Below, in pieces: positions 45,981-55,709 of a stretch of 64,000 nucleotides of DNA. Under the pieces are notes generated by a model, which was not told the origin of the DNA, made no database searches, and worked only from the letters and a program-made list of their open reading frames with translations. The position numbers were made by a program, and so were the translations under genes. The stretch comes from Candidatus Heimdallarchaeota archaeon (GTDB lineage Archaea; Asgardarchaeota; Heimdallarchaeia; Heimdallarchaeales; Heimdallarchaeaceae). Every line of letters begins with the position of its first letter. Position 1 is the stretch's first letter. The stretch spans positions 1 to 64,000 of the forward strand of contig JABCTC010000010.1 in assembly GCA_018238545.1 (NCBI GenBank). The letters run 5' to 3'.

Positions 45981-46544
45981 ATGGGTAGAAGAGCTCCTTT
46001 AGTAATCTTGTTAGCAGGATTACCTGGAACTGGTAAATCGACGTTAGCTAGAAAACTTGCTAGAAAGTATAGATTGGAGCATATAAGTACAGATTCTGTC
46101 AGAAAAAGAATCTTCCGTGATGTCAAACAAAATTCTTTTGGTAGAGGATCTTATTCACAAAGACAGAGGAATGTGGTTTATGATACTATCTGCTATGTTC
46201 TCTATACTCTTCTGAAACATGGAGTCGGTTGTGTATTAGATGGAACATTTTACCAAGATAAACTTAGGAGCAAGGTAGGTAGAATCTGTGCACGTTTTGA
46301 TGCTACATTTGTATTAGTTATAGTAGAAGCCCCAGAAGACTTAATACGCAAGAGGTTTGAAGAGAGAGCGAAGAGAAACAGAAGAACTTTAAGTGATGCT
46401 GATATAAAAGTTTTAGAAAAATACCTAGATCTCTTTGAATCAACAAATCTCCCACATATTGTAGTCAATATGGCAGATGATCACTACAAAACACTTGAAA
46501 TGATTGGAAATGCTATCTCAAAAAGAAGTAGTAGAAAAACTTAG
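45981..46544 (+). CDS. P-loop kinase of the AAA_33 (COG0645-like) type
   Basis: A 187-residue nucleotide kinase-like protein. Walker A is GLPGTGKST (13-21), followed by ISTDSVRKRI (substrate Asp-Arg) and VLDGTFYQDKLRSKV, typical of AAA_33 kinases related to gluconate kinase. Charged residues RKRFEERAKRN form the lid. In many bacteria this domain is fused behind an aminoglycoside-phosphotransferase-like domain; here that domain is the next gene, overlapping by 35 bp. The substrate is unknown. Confidence 0.8.
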   Translation: MGRRAPLVILLAGLPGTGKSTLARKLARKYRLEHISTDSVRKRIFRDVKQNSFGRGSYSQRQRNVVYDTICYVLYTLLKHGVGCVLDGTFYQDKLRSKVGRICARFDATFVLVIVEAPEDLIRKRFEERAKRNRRTLSDADIKVLEKYLDLFESTNLPHIVVNMADDHYKTLEMIGNAISKRSSRKT

Positions 46545-47499
46545 AATCCCGTCAGCTTATCCACACGAGGTTCTAGAAAATATTGATGTAATTGAAACAA
46601 ACATTAGTTGGATTTTTCTTACTGGAAACTACGCCTATAAAATGAAGAAATCTATCAAATTTGGTGATGTTTTGGATTTCACATCCTTAGAGAAAAGGCA
46701 CGAAACAATAAACGCTGAGTTAGTATTAAACAAAAGAATGGCTCCAGATTTATATCTAAGTGTAGAAATGGTTAATTCTCAAGGAAAAATAGGTTTGACG
46801 TCTGATCCTATAGAATATCTTGTAAAGATGGTTCAACTTCCTCAAGCTTCCTTACTTCTAAATATTTTGAAGGATGAAGGTTCCATAGATAACAGTATTC
46901 TACAGAAAATAGCAGATGAAGTATCTGCATTTCATAAGCAAAATATCGTTTATCCTGAATTCTCAATATATGATAGCATTTTTGAGAAATGGGATGAGAA
47001 TTTCAGAACTACTAAAACGTACCTTGGATTTCCATATGATAAAAGTTTAGAAAATAGAGTTTACACGTTCCTAGAGACAAATAAGGAAACCTTCGATAAA
47101 AGAAAGGACGAGGGAAAAATAGTAGATGGACATGGAGATTTAATTGTAGGAAATATATTCTATAATCAAAATGAAATAATAATTTTTGACTGCATTGAAT
47201 TTAACAATATGTTGCGGATTCAAGATATTTTAGAAGAAGTAGCTTTTCTTTCCATGGATTTAGACTTTCACAAACAGGTTCGATTATCTGAGTTCTTTAT
47301 TCAACAATATATGAAAAATATGGGGGAAAAGATCGAAAATCATATCGAACTACTTTATTTTTACAAATCATATCGTGCTTATGTTAGAGCCAAAGTTTAT
47401 TATTCTTTAGCCTTACAAGAAGATTCAAATAATCAAAAACAAAAGCTAAAATCATTGACATCAGATTATATGGTTCTTGCATCATCCTATAATTTCTAA
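46510..47499 (+). CDS. APH-like phosphotransferase (COG2187 type)
   Basis: A 329-residue aminoglycoside-phosphotransferase-fold kinase from the ATG at 46510, inside the 3' end of the kinase gene. The catalytic loop HGDLIVGNIF (H-G-D-x4-N) and the metal loop IIFDCIEFN (Asp-Phe-like) are clear. The N-terminus (NIDVIETNISWIFLTGNYAYKMKK) matches COG2187 with the Lys of KMKK as the ATP-contact residue. It is likely translationally coupled to the upstream kinase and may form a two-subunit enzyme equal to the bacterial fusion with reversed order. Confidence 0.8.
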   Translation: MLSQKEVVEKLRIPSAYPHEVLENIDVIETNISWIFLTGNYAYKMKKSIKFGDVLDFTSLEKRHETINAELVLNKRMAPDLYLSVEMVNSQGKIGLTSDPIEYLVKMVQLPQASLLLNILKDEGSIDNSILQKIADEVSAFHKQNIVYPEFSIYDSIFEKWDENFRTTKTYLGFPYDKSLENRVYTFLETNKETFDKRKDEGKIVDGHGDLIVGNIFYNQNEIIIFDCIEFNNMLRIQDILEEVAFLSMDLDFHKQVRLSEFFIQQYMKNMGEKIENHIELLYFYKSYRAYVRAKVYYSLALQEDSNNQKQKLKSLTSDYMVLASSYNF

Positions 47500-47597
47500 A
47501 TCATTTCAGTAATCAAGTAAGTCTACAAATACTTTATTAGTCATTTGTCACTAGTTGCGTATCATCATTTGAGATAGTGAAAGAATTGGTTGATGAA

Positions 47598-48437
47598 ATG
47601 AATATTGGTTGTCATGTTTCTATCGCAAAATCTGTTGATCTGGCATTTGATAGAGCTAAAAAAATTGGCTGCTCGACATTTCAAGTTTTTTTAAAAAATC
47701 CTAGAGGGTGGGCTTTCAAAGAAATTTCCAAGGAGGAAACTGAGCGTTTTAAGAAAAAGTATTCGAATTATAATATCTCACCAGTTGTAGCTCACATATC
47801 TTATCTTCCTAATCTAGCTTCACTAGATGATGAAATTTACACTAAATCCATGGATTCATTTCGTCAAGAAATAGAACGATGTGTAATTCTAGGAATTCCT
47901 TATTTTGTTATTCATTCTGGTTCTTATAAAGGCGGGACTTTTCAAGAAGGTTTTGAAAAATATGTTGAATCTATTCAGAAGGGTATTGATTTTGGAAAAC
48001 GCAAAGTTACTATTTTAGTTGAAAACTCGGCTGGGGGAGGAAGAACTCTTACTGGCTCTTTTGTTAATATTAATGCTATTCTCAAGGAAATTAATGATTC
48101 TAAAGTAAAAGTTTGTTTTGATACATGTCATGCTTTTTCTGCAGGATATGATATCAGCAGCCAATTAGGTGTATCTAATTTCATTGCAGAAATAGAAACA
48201 ACAATAGAGATGGAATCAATAGCAATAGTTCACGCAAATGACTCAAAAACAGGAGTGGGATCAAATCGAGACTTACATGAACATTTGGGTTTGGGGAAAA
48301 TAGGCAAAATAGGCTTCTCTGAATTGATTAATGATTCAGATCTGAGAAAGAAACCATGGATTCTTGAAACTCCTATCGACGAAAGACGTACAGATGTAGA
48401 AAATATCAATTATCTTCGTTCTTTAATAAACAAATAG
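47598..48437 (+). CDS. nfo: Endonuclease IV (AP endonuclease)
   Basis: A 279-residue zinc TIM-barrel AP endonuclease of base-excision repair. The N-terminus MNIGCHVSIAKS matches the family start (GaHvS.agG). Metal-binding segments are VVAHISYLPNLAS, IHSGSYKGG, LVENSAGGGRTLTG (E), CFDTCHAFSAGYD (D, H), IVHANDSKTGVGSNRDLHEHLGLG (H, D, H) and ILETP (E). The frame extends upstream to a GTG at 47577, but the family start favours the ATG at 47598. It cuts DNA 5' of abasic sites. Confidence 0.95.
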   Translation: MNIGCHVSIAKSVDLAFDRAKKIGCSTFQVFLKNPRGWAFKEISKEETERFKKKYSNYNISPVVAHISYLPNLASLDDEIYTKSMDSFRQEIERCVILGIPYFVIHSGSYKGGTFQEGFEKYVESIQKGIDFGKRKVTILVENSAGGGRTLTGSFVNINAILKEINDSKVKVCFDTCHAFSAGYDISSQLGVSNFIAEIETTIEMESIAIVHANDSKTGVGSNRDLHEHLGLGKIGKIGFSELINDSDLRKKPWILETPIDERRTDVENINYLRSLINK

Positions 48438-48446
48438 AATAGAAGA

Positions 48447-48462
48447 AAGAGAATCTTCTCTT
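48447..48462. terminator. Inverted repeat between convergent genes
   Basis: AAGAGAA-tc-TTCTCTT forms a palindrome across the 23-bp gap between two convergent stop codons, usable as a short hairpin in either direction. It may act as a bidirectional terminator; the stem is only 5 bp if a 6-base loop is assumed. Confidence 0.3.
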
Positions 48463-49045
48463 AAATTGGTGGGAAGATATTAGAAAACACAATAATAAAC
48501 ATAGCTGCGAGGATAATTGTGTAACTACCAGCTAAAAATGAAGGGGCAAGTTTTGCAATACGTTTCTCTCCAGGTCTAATATCTGTATCAACAGCTTTAC
48601 CTGTAGTTTCGTCAAGAGCTTGACCTGTAGCCATTTCTTTTACTATTTTCTCTTTTCTCTTCGCTTGAACTTCGAGTTTAGCATCTTCAAAAGTAATTTT
48701 TTCTTTTGAGAACCATCCTTTAATGAATTTTCCAACAACACTGAAGAAATCTAAAGATGCTGATATACCATACAATAAAGCTGATGCTCCATATATGAAT
48801 AGGAACAAAATAGTAGAAGATAATGATGTACTACTAAAGCCTAAGCCTAATAAAACTCCTGTAACCATAGCTGAAAACCAGAGCATTGCTGCTAACAACC
48901 ATGAATTAAGAGGCATTTGCATCATTTTATCATAAAATATGGCTGTTTTTCCAACTTCAAATGAATAACCACAATAACTGCATTTAAAGGTAGAACCATC
49001 TTCTAACAAATCGATTTTCTCAAGTTTACAGAATTTACAATCCAT
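48461..49045 (-). CDS. Zinc-ribbon membrane protein, unknown
   Basis: A 194-residue protein. The N-terminal ~30 residues hold C3-x2-C6 and C22-x2-C25 (CKFC and CSYCGYSF), a rubredoxin-like zinc ribbon. Three membrane helices follow at about 48-70, 74-98 and 170-192, with a charged KK/EAK-rich segment between the last two. The arrangement suggests a cytosolic sensor or adaptor linked to the membrane. No family is assigned. It lies 75 bp before the end of the Arf-like GTPase gene reading in the same direction. Confidence 0.65.
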   Translation of the reverse strand: MDCKFCKLEKIDLLEDGSTFKCSYCGYSFEVGKTAIFYDKMMQMPLNSWLLAAMLWFSAMVTGVLLGLGFSSTSLSSTILFLFIYGASALLYGISASLDFFSVVGKFIKGWFSKEKITFEDAKLEVQAKRKEKIVKEMATGQALDETTGKAVDTDIRPGEKRIAKLAPSFLAGSYTIILAAMFIIVFSNIFPPI

Positions 49046-49120
49046 TAATAATCACCACGAAACTCAATTTTAAGTAAATTTAATGTCTTTATATTCTTTG
49101 TGGAAGGAACTTCTTTTCTC

Positions 49121-50038
49121 TTACAATTTTTTCTTTGGTAAATGGTCGCTCAACAGTGCATTCAATTCTGTTGTCAAATCCTTATGTTCATCTTTCAGAT
49201 ACTCATGTAACACTATAGAAAGTCTACGGGCTTCTGGTAATGCTTCTTCTCGATCTACAGCGATGAGCACAACATGGTCATCAATCTCCGAAATAAAGAA
49301 ATGGTTTTCATCAACTTTCAGAACTTTAAACCGCTCATGCCCTAGAATCTCGTTTGCAAATCCGCTCAAAGCTTTAATGTAACCTACAAACATCCCTGTG
49401 TCTTGTGCAATTTCATCAGGGTCATGAATGTATAATGGGTTTCCAAAAATGTCAGAGATGATGAGTGCCTTGAATTTCTTAAATTGAAGTTCCCTAAAAC
49501 GTTTAATCTTTGAAGTAAACCATTTAAAAGCAAGCTCAATATTTTCTTCATTTCTTACTGATATTTTGAAGAATTGGAAAGAAATATTTGGATATGAAGA
49601 CATTTCATCCAGTTTCATGTCACTAATTATTTTATCAAGACTAAGAGCTGTTTTCAGATCAGATTTATTAGCAAGAAAAAGGATGGCTTTATCTGAATAA
49701 GATTCACCTAACCATTCTTTCACTATTTTCCAGTACCAAGTGGAAGCTTCTTCTAATTTTGAAGTATCAGAAGAATCAATAACAAAAATAATGCCCATGG
49801 ATGTTAGCACATTGGATTCCCACATATTCTCTCGAGAAGATTCTTGCCCTGATATATCGTAAATATTGAAAAGTATATTGCCTATCTTTATGTTTTCAAC
49901 AACCATTCCAACAGTAGGTTTAGGGCGAGTAAATCGTTTATTCTTAAACCAGTTGACAAGTGTTGTTTTTCCAGCATATTGAAGCCCAACAATTACGATT
50001 GGCACTGTATCTTGTTCATACCGAAATAGGTTCTCCAT
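49121..50038 (-). CDS. Arf-like GTPase with C-terminal roadblock/longin-like domain
   Basis: A 305-residue protein. G1 GLQYAGKT (18-25), switch-I T42, G3 DISGQ (61-65), G4 NKSD (124-127) and a SVRNEENIE G5 region make it an intact Arf/Ras-type GTPase. The C-terminal domain at ~190-300 (ALIISDIFGNPLYIHDP, MFVGYIKALSGFANEILG) has the same beta-alpha pattern as the two cassette GTPases at 27-29 kb. It starts 40 bp after a 764-residue helical protein gene on the same strand, probably its operon partner. No N-terminal myristoylation glycine is evident. Confidence 0.85.
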   Translation of the reverse strand: MENLFRYEQDTVPIVIVGLQYAGKTTLVNWFKNKRFTRPKPTVGMVVENIKIGNILFNIYDISGQESSRENMWESNVLTSMGIIFVIDSSDTSKLEEASTWYWKIVKEWLGESYSDKAILFLANKSDLKTALSLDKIISDMKLDEMSSYPNISFQFFKISVRNEENIELAFKWFTSKIKRFRELQFKKFKALIISDIFGNPLYIHDPDEIAQDTGMFVGYIKALSGFANEILGHERFKVLKVDENHFFISEIDDHVVLIAVDREEALPEARRLSIVLHEYLKDEHKDLTTELNALLSDHLPKKKL

Positions 50039-50077
50039 ATTGCTTCCCTAATTATCTAATCATTGAATTTTGAGTGT

Positions 50078-52372
50078 TTAAAGGTTAAGTATGAGGTAAT
50101 CCAAAGTTGAAATCATATCAGAGTATGGCGGTTCTTGTCTTTTTCTTCTGTTTCGTATAGAGGAGGCATTTTCTCGGCAGAACAATGAAAGTTGGTAAAT
50201 GAATTTTGGAAGCTCTGCTTGATCTTCTAAATAATTTATGATTTTACCCATAGATTCACTAACTTCAAAGAATAATTTGTTAGCTCGATTGTAACTGCCT
50301 TCAGCTCTGGTCATTTTGTTACTTTTTGCAAAAAGTTCTCCCAAAATGATATGTTCGACTGCTTCAACCATTATTTTAATAGAAGGTATGAAAACTTCTC
50401 TTCTTCTAACAAAATCAAAATTGATGGCATTACCTTTTATTGAAACGTTTTCATTAGCTGCTAATAGTTCTTGTGTATCGAGTAGAATTAAGTCAAGCAA
50501 CTCATGGAAGTCTGTTTTTTCATTGAACTGAGCTTCAACGGATTCCGCAATAAACTCTGGTAACTCCTCTGCTTCAATAACAAGGGTTATCATCTCTTCC
50601 ATCAATGCTCTCTTAGTATTCTTATAGGAGCTTTGAAGCCCTAAAGAAACTAAATTAGATTCTGTAACCATTCCGGAAATTTTTGTTTCAACCAATCTTT
50701 GATTAATTAATTTCTTTAGCTCTTTTTCTCCTTTTTTAATCTCTGATATGCTCTGCTCTGCTTTCTTTACATAATAGTGAGCTCTGGCTCTTAAAATTAA
50801 ATCTAGGACTATATTGTAATCACTGTATAGGTAGATTTTATTCTCTGCAATTATTGATTTGATATAATTTCTCATGGCATGGATTTTATTTCTTTGCGCA
50901 TCTTTTTCCTGAATGAACTGTGGTAATAGTTCTATTGCCCTTTCCAAATAAGAAAGTTTTTCATCTATTTCTTGCAATTCATCTAAACTAGCCATTGGAT
51001 TGTCGTGATTAACTTTAATGTGCGCTATTGGTACATCAGATAATGCAGTACTCATAGCTCTTAATGGAAAGTTAAATTGGGAAATCAACCTGTCGATAAC
51101 ATTGAAAGTTACATTTTCTTGCGTAAGTAAATCATTTATCATAAAAGCTGCGGATGAATAAGTTACACTAACCCCATAAATATATGGAAGTGATCCTGCA
51201 CCCTCAATATTTTTTAGTATTTCTGTTATTTCCATACAAGATGTTAGAGCTCCCTCAGTATCTTGAGCATATAACTTATCAACTATCTCTGTATATTTTA
51301 AAGCAAGCTCTGTGATGGATTTTAGGATTTTAAGTTCAGATTCTTCAGCTTTTATTCTTTTGTAAAGATTCTCACTCTGAGAACTTTCTGATTTCTTTAG
51401 AATTTTGTAAGCTTTCTTGTATTCAGACAATGCTCTCGAATAATATCTAGATGCATGACCAAGATCTCCTCCTTCAAGTGCGCTTTCTGCAAGTAATTTG
51501 AAATGTTGGACCATCGAAACAGAACTTTGTGCATCAACTATAGGCATAAAATCCATCTTGATTGCCATCCCCTTACTTCCTACAGATTCTGGAGCTTTAT
51601 TCCACAACTTGATAACTGTCTTAAAATGCTCCTTTGCATGATTTAGGATGGACAGTTCGGAAATAGGATCTGACCACCAAAAATCTTGAGATGTTTTTCG
51701 GGAGATATCTATGATATGAGTTAATAAAGTGACACCTTGAAGGTAATCATATTCTCCTTTCTTAGAAAGCACTCTAGGATCGGTATTACTATTAGGTAAA
51801 CTATCATAAAGAGGTAACAATCGCTTCAAATTTTCCAATTGAACTAAAGGCATAATAACATCAAGAAGATCCTCCCTTGTTGGGGTGGGAGTTAGCCCAG
51901 AAATTTCGACATCTGGTAATGAATCGGTTAGGATTCTATATAAAATTCGATCAATTGATTCTTTTGCTATAATATAGTACGTATATTGACTTGTTGCTGG
52001 TTTATGATTGAATACTCCTCTATTTCTCACCTGGGAATAAACATAGGTTAAAACTCCTAGCTGTAATTCAAATTTATTCAAAGCCATTATTTGATTTGGA
52101 AAATCACCATAGAGTAATTCATGAAGAGCTAATGGATTATCTTTCCCTTGCTTAATGTCTTGATAAACGTCATATATTCTTTCTATTGCCATATCTGCTA
52201 AACTGTTTATTGCTGACAAGTTTTTTGAACATGATTCAGCAAATGTAACCCACGCTTCAGATATTTCCTTTGGTTCATCTAATTGAGTAAATGAACTGTA
52301 GAGATTATCTCTTTCTAGCTCCATCTCAACAAATTTGTTGAATGGTCTAGTGTCCAATAGTGATAAGTTCAT
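50078..52372 (-). CDS. Large all-helical protein upstream of an Arf-like GTPase gene
   Basis: A 764-residue cytosolic protein from the ATG at 52372 (a GTG at 52411 extends it 13 residues with a hydrophobic, less likely N-terminus). It is almost entirely amphipathic helix with repeated pairs of ~35 residues such as ARYYSRALSEYKKAYKILKK and GSYNRANKLFFEVSESMGKI, which resemble TPR or alpha-solenoid scaffolds. No catalytic motif is visible. Close spacing to the Arf-like GTPase gene suggests it is an effector or scaffold for that GTPase. Confidence 0.6.
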   Translation of the reverse strand: MNLSLLDTRPFNKFVEMELERDNLYSSFTQLDEPKEISEAWVTFAESCSKNLSAINSLADMAIERIYDVYQDIKQGKDNPLALHELLYGDFPNQIMALNKFELQLGVLTYVYSQVRNRGVFNHKPATSQYTYYIIAKESIDRILYRILTDSLPDVEISGLTPTPTREDLLDVIMPLVQLENLKRLLPLYDSLPNSNTDPRVLSKKGEYDYLQGVTLLTHIIDISRKTSQDFWWSDPISELSILNHAKEHFKTVIKLWNKAPESVGSKGMAIKMDFMPIVDAQSSVSMVQHFKLLAESALEGGDLGHASRYYSRALSEYKKAYKILKKSESSQSENLYKRIKAEESELKILKSITELALKYTEIVDKLYAQDTEGALTSCMEITEILKNIEGAGSLPYIYGVSVTYSSAAFMINDLLTQENVTFNVIDRLISQFNFPLRAMSTALSDVPIAHIKVNHDNPMASLDELQEIDEKLSYLERAIELLPQFIQEKDAQRNKIHAMRNYIKSIIAENKIYLYSDYNIVLDLILRARAHYYVKKAEQSISEIKKGEKELKKLINQRLVETKISGMVTESNLVSLGLQSSYKNTKRALMEEMITLVIEAEELPEFIAESVEAQFNEKTDFHELLDLILLDTQELLAANENVSIKGNAINFDFVRRREVFIPSIKIMVEAVEHIILGELFAKSNKMTRAEGSYNRANKLFFEVSESMGKIINYLEDQAELPKFIYQLSLFCRENASSIRNRRKRQEPPYSDMISTLDYLILNL

Positions 52373-52472
52373 AGCTAAAAATAGTACTTTCCAAAAATAA
52401 ACCTTTTGCACATTCTTTTCGACTTATATTTGAATGCAAAACATCTAAATATGGTAATTTTAAACGGACGAT

Positions 52473-53558
52473 GTGAAACCTCTAGATTTTAAGAAAAGAC
52501 AATCGACTATTGTAGAAGATATGAATAAGTCAGAAATAGATTTATTCCTTATTACTCCTTCAATAGATTTTGGTTATCTGTTTAAGTCATTTATGTCTAT
52601 AAGTGAGAGACTAATATGTGGTGTTTTGAGTATTCATGATGATGCTAAGATTATTGCACCTTCTTTTGAAAAAGAAAATATCAAAAATCATACTCCATTT
52701 GATGATGTGATAACTTGGAAAGAAGAAGAAGACCCCTTTGTAGTTCTCAAAGAATCTATCAATTTTAATGTGAAAAAAATCGCTTTGGAGCCAACATTAC
52801 CCTTTGAAATCTACACCAAACTAAAAAAACAATTTCCAGAAACTGAATTTATAGATGGGAGCTCGATTATAAGGAAACAAAGATCAATCAAAACAGAAGC
52901 TGAGATTGAACGTTTGGAAGAAGCTGGCAAATATACTATCGCAGGTATGATGAGCGCTTTGGAATTACTTAAACCAGGTTTAACAGAATTGGATGCTTTG
53001 AAAATATTCCAGAAAGAAATGACCTTACAATCAGGTGAACCAAGTTGGGTTCTTGTACAGTTTGATGAGAACAGTGCTGTTCCCCATGGACCACCCTCTG
53101 AAAGAAAAATGAAGGAAAACAGTGTTGTGCTCATTGATGCGGGAACGATGTGCGATCATTATTTTGCAGATATAACATTGACAACATTCTATGGAAACGT
53201 TACTGATGAATTTCTTAAAGTATATGAGATCGTCCAAGAAGCTAATGATGTAGCACTTGAAGTGTCAAAAGTGGGTGTACGATGTGAAGAAGTTGATTTT
53301 GCTGCTAGAAAAGTAATTGATAATGCGGGTTATGGACAATACTTTACACATCGTTTAGGGCATGGGCTAGGCTTAGAAGTACATGAGGAACCTTACATGG
53401 TAAAAGGAAATAAACGACAATTAGTCAAAGGAAATGTCCATACTGATGAACCTGGAATTTACATGCCAAATAAATTTGGTATAAGAATAGAAGATGACGT
53501 TCTTGTGGGAGATAAGTCTAAGAGATTAATAACATTTGATCGATATTTGTGGAAGTAA
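52473..53558 (+). CDS. M24-family aminopeptidase, Xaa-Pro type
   Basis: A 361-residue creatinase-fold metallopeptidase. An N-terminal domain of ~135 residues is followed by the pita-bread domain. The five metal ligands are D222 (IDAG), D233 (FADIT), H297 (LGHGLG), E326 (DEPGIY) and E340 (RIE). VHEEPYM is the usual proline-peptidase segment. It removes N-terminal residues before proline or cleaves X-Pro dipeptides. The start is GTG at 52473, because the neighbouring ATG is out of frame. The methyltransferase gene follows 2 bp after its stop. Confidence 0.9.
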   Translation: MKPLDFKKRQSTIVEDMNKSEIDLFLITPSIDFGYLFKSFMSISERLICGVLSIHDDAKIIAPSFEKENIKNHTPFDDVITWKEEEDPFVVLKESINFNVKKIALEPTLPFEIYTKLKKQFPETEFIDGSSIIRKQRSIKTEAEIERLEEAGKYTIAGMMSALELLKPGLTELDALKIFQKEMTLQSGEPSWVLVQFDENSAVPHGPPSERKMKENSVVLIDAGTMCDHYFADITLTTFYGNVTDEFLKVYEIVQEANDVALEVSKVGVRCEEVDFAARKVIDNAGYGQYFTHRLGHGLGLEVHEEPYMVKGNKRQLVKGNVHTDEPGIYMPNKFGIRIEDDVLVGDKSKRLITFDRYLWK

Positions 53559-53560
53559 AA

Positions 53561-54337
53561 ATGAATTACATCAATTTTGATAGAGTAGCAGGGGTTTATG
53601 ACCGAACAAGAGCCGTTCCTATGGAAATTATAGAAATATTAATCCAAGAGATAAACAAAAAACTGCAGGCTGCATTTGGGTCACCTCCCTATCAAATACT
53701 TTCTTTAGGAATAGGTTCTGGTAGAGTTGAGAGCTACATTTCCTCTACAAACAACCATCTTTTTGGTATTGATATTTCAGAATTAATGTTGAAAGAACTG
53801 AAAAAAAAGGATGCAGTTGAGGGTATTTCTATACTGCAAGCTGATGCATGTAATCTTCCATTCCGAGGTAAATTTCATCTAACTATAGCCATTCATGTGA
53901 TTCATTTAATAAAAAACCAAAAAGAATTTCTGAGTGAGATAATAAGAACTTCTCAAATGGCTATTTTTGGTGATGTTTATACAGATGCATATCAAAGCAA
54001 ATTATATACATCATTCCTTAACATTTTGTCAACATTAGGTTGGACAAAACAAGAATCGAAGCTAAAAAACAGTTATATCGTAACTGAAATGTCAAAACAC
54101 GGATTTGGAGTTGAGGGATTTTCTGAAACAATCTCCACTTCCCAGACTCACGCTTCAATCTTTGAAAGTATAAAAAAGCGATACTTTTCTTGGTTATGGG
54201 ATGTTCCTGAACCAATCTACAAACAGGCAATAAAACTTCTGGAAACCAGAATTAGAAATGAAGAAATAAACCTGAATGAATCATATAATACAAACTCTAG
54301 TGTCAAATTGCAAGTTTTCAAGAAATTAGATGATTAA
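53561..54337 (+). CDS. SAM-dependent methyltransferase
   Basis: A 258-residue class I methyltransferase. Motif I is LSLGIGSGRVE (about 45-55), motif II FGIDISELML and motif III ILQADACNLPF. The carboxyl part is unusual and helical (SWLWDVPEPIYKQAIKL). The substrate is unknown. The ATG at 53561 lies 2 bp after the M24 stop, an apparent two-gene operon. Its 3' end overlaps the convergent ATPase gene by 4 bp. Confidence 0.8.
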   Translation: MNYINFDRVAGVYDRTRAVPMEIIEILIQEINKKLQAAFGSPPYQILSLGIGSGRVESYISSTNNHLFGIDISELMLKELKKKDAVEGISILQADACNLPFRGKFHLTIAIHVIHLIKNQKEFLSEIIRTSQMAIFGDVYTDAYQSKLYTSFLNILSTLGWTKQESKLKNSYIVTEMSKHGFGVEGFSETISTSQTHASIFESIKKRYFSWLWDVPEPIYKQAIKLLETRIRNEEINLNESYNTNSSVKLQVFKKLDD

Positions 54338-55701
54338 GGTAGAGTATGTTTGTAATGCTGATCGGTTTCAGTATAATCTTTGCCATCAAAAACTAAATAT
54401 TCAGCATGAACATCATGAATATCTCCATATTTTTGGTACCATGGAGATGTACTCAACATTGACCACTTCTCAACAAGCTCTCTTGTAACAGTAATAGGCT
54501 GTTTCCTTAATTCAGCTATCTTCATAGCTTCAATGAAGGATAAACTAGCAGCCAAAATAACGGAAGTTGGTGTTCTTCGAGATATATGTAAGTTCCATAG
54601 TCTTGTTTTTTCTACTAATATTTTTATTAGTTTTCTGGGAAATAACCCTTCATCAATATTGGAAAGGTGTAATAAATTCTCGATTAATTCATAATACTGG
54701 TCACCAGAAAATGGATATTCTTTGCTAATGTCGAATAAATCAAATCTATTTTTTGTAAAACTGGGTATATCTTTACCCCCTGAAATAATTAAATATGAAA
54801 TTCTAGCTTCAGTAAATTTCTCTTCCATTTTTTTCTCCAATAAACTCAGTTCAACATCTACTTCATCCAGAAATATTACCACTTTAGGAGTTGAAATGTT
54901 CTTGATTAACCAGTATGCTACTTCTTCGCTCACATTTTCTGGATTTGTTTCAATATCTTTATAGAGTCCATTCTTATCCTTCCAAAACTCAGATCTGTAG
55001 ACGAACGGTAATTTGAGTTCTTTACATAATTTCATTAAGGAATATATTATCTGTGTTTTTCCTGAACCACCATATCTGCCATAAATATGTGCAAATTTCT
55101 CTGGCTGAATTCCATTAACTACTTTTTCAAACTCTCCCCTTAGAATGCCAACAATTGAATGATTTATAGTAAAGTTGTGCCTTTGCCAGCAGCATTCTGG
55201 ATCGATTAAAGGTTGATATTTCTTATACCTGTTTGCAATATCCTTTGCTTCTTTTCTAGTCAAACCAATACTGATTTTTAGAATTTCCTCTTTGTTATGT
55301 GGGAAAGACATTTCTTCTATAATATCCTTGCCATAAACTAAAACACCAGTTTCTCTTAGGTTTAATTGATCCTCAGGTAGCAAGCATTGTGGATTTTGAA
55401 CATTAATATGCCATAAATTTGCTTTTGTTCTAACATAATTCCTCGAGAAGGAAGTTGCTAATTCTAAGCCTCCTTCCCATCCAAACTCATCTTGGATTGA
55501 ATCATAGATTAAATCAATTAATATGAAATTTTGAGCAGAAAAATCTCTCCCTTCTAAGATTATTACTAAGCCATTCTTATCCTTAAGCAAATTATCAAAC
55601 TGGGAAATATCCCTTGTAAAACTATATACTGAGATTGTATCTGGTGCAACTAATAGAAGTTTCTCTATAAAAGATTGAAGTGCTTCTTCTCTAAATTTCA
55701 T
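54334..55701 (-). CDS. Nucleotidyltransferase-like/P-loop ATPase fusion
   Basis: A 455-residue protein. The first ~165 residues resemble the nucleotidyltransferase-like gene directly upstream (VIILEG strand, then VLVYGKDIIEEMSFP), but the catalytic Gly-Ser and Asp-x-Asp positions are lost (NGLVIILE). A STAND/AAA-like ATPase follows: Walker A GRYGGSGKT (208-216), Walker B VVIFLDEVD (274-282), then an ISGGKD sensor-like segment and a helical C-terminus. The gene starts 8 bp after the upstream one. The two together look like a cassette of degenerate NTase and ATP-dependent regulator; no toxin activity is claimed. Confidence 0.65.
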   Translation of the reverse strand: MKFREEALQSFIEKLLLVAPDTISVYSFTRDISQFDNLLKDKNGLVIILEGRDFSAQNFILIDLIYDSIQDEFGWEGGLELATSFSRNYVRTKANLWHINVQNPQCLLPEDQLNLRETGVLVYGKDIIEEMSFPHNKEEILKISIGLTRKEAKDIANRYKKYQPLIDPECCWQRHNFTINHSIVGILRGEFEKVVNGIQPEKFAHIYGRYGGSGKTQIIYSLMKLCKELKLPFVYRSEFWKDKNGLYKDIETNPENVSEEVAYWLIKNISTPKVVIFLDEVDVELSLLEKKMEEKFTEARISYLIISGGKDIPSFTKNRFDLFDISKEYPFSGDQYYELIENLLHLSNIDEGLFPRKLIKILVEKTRLWNLHISRRTPTSVILAASLSFIEAMKIAELRKQPITVTRELVEKWSMLSTSPWYQKYGDIHDVHAEYLVFDGKDYTETDQHYKHTLP

Positions 55702-55709
55702 GATAGTTC

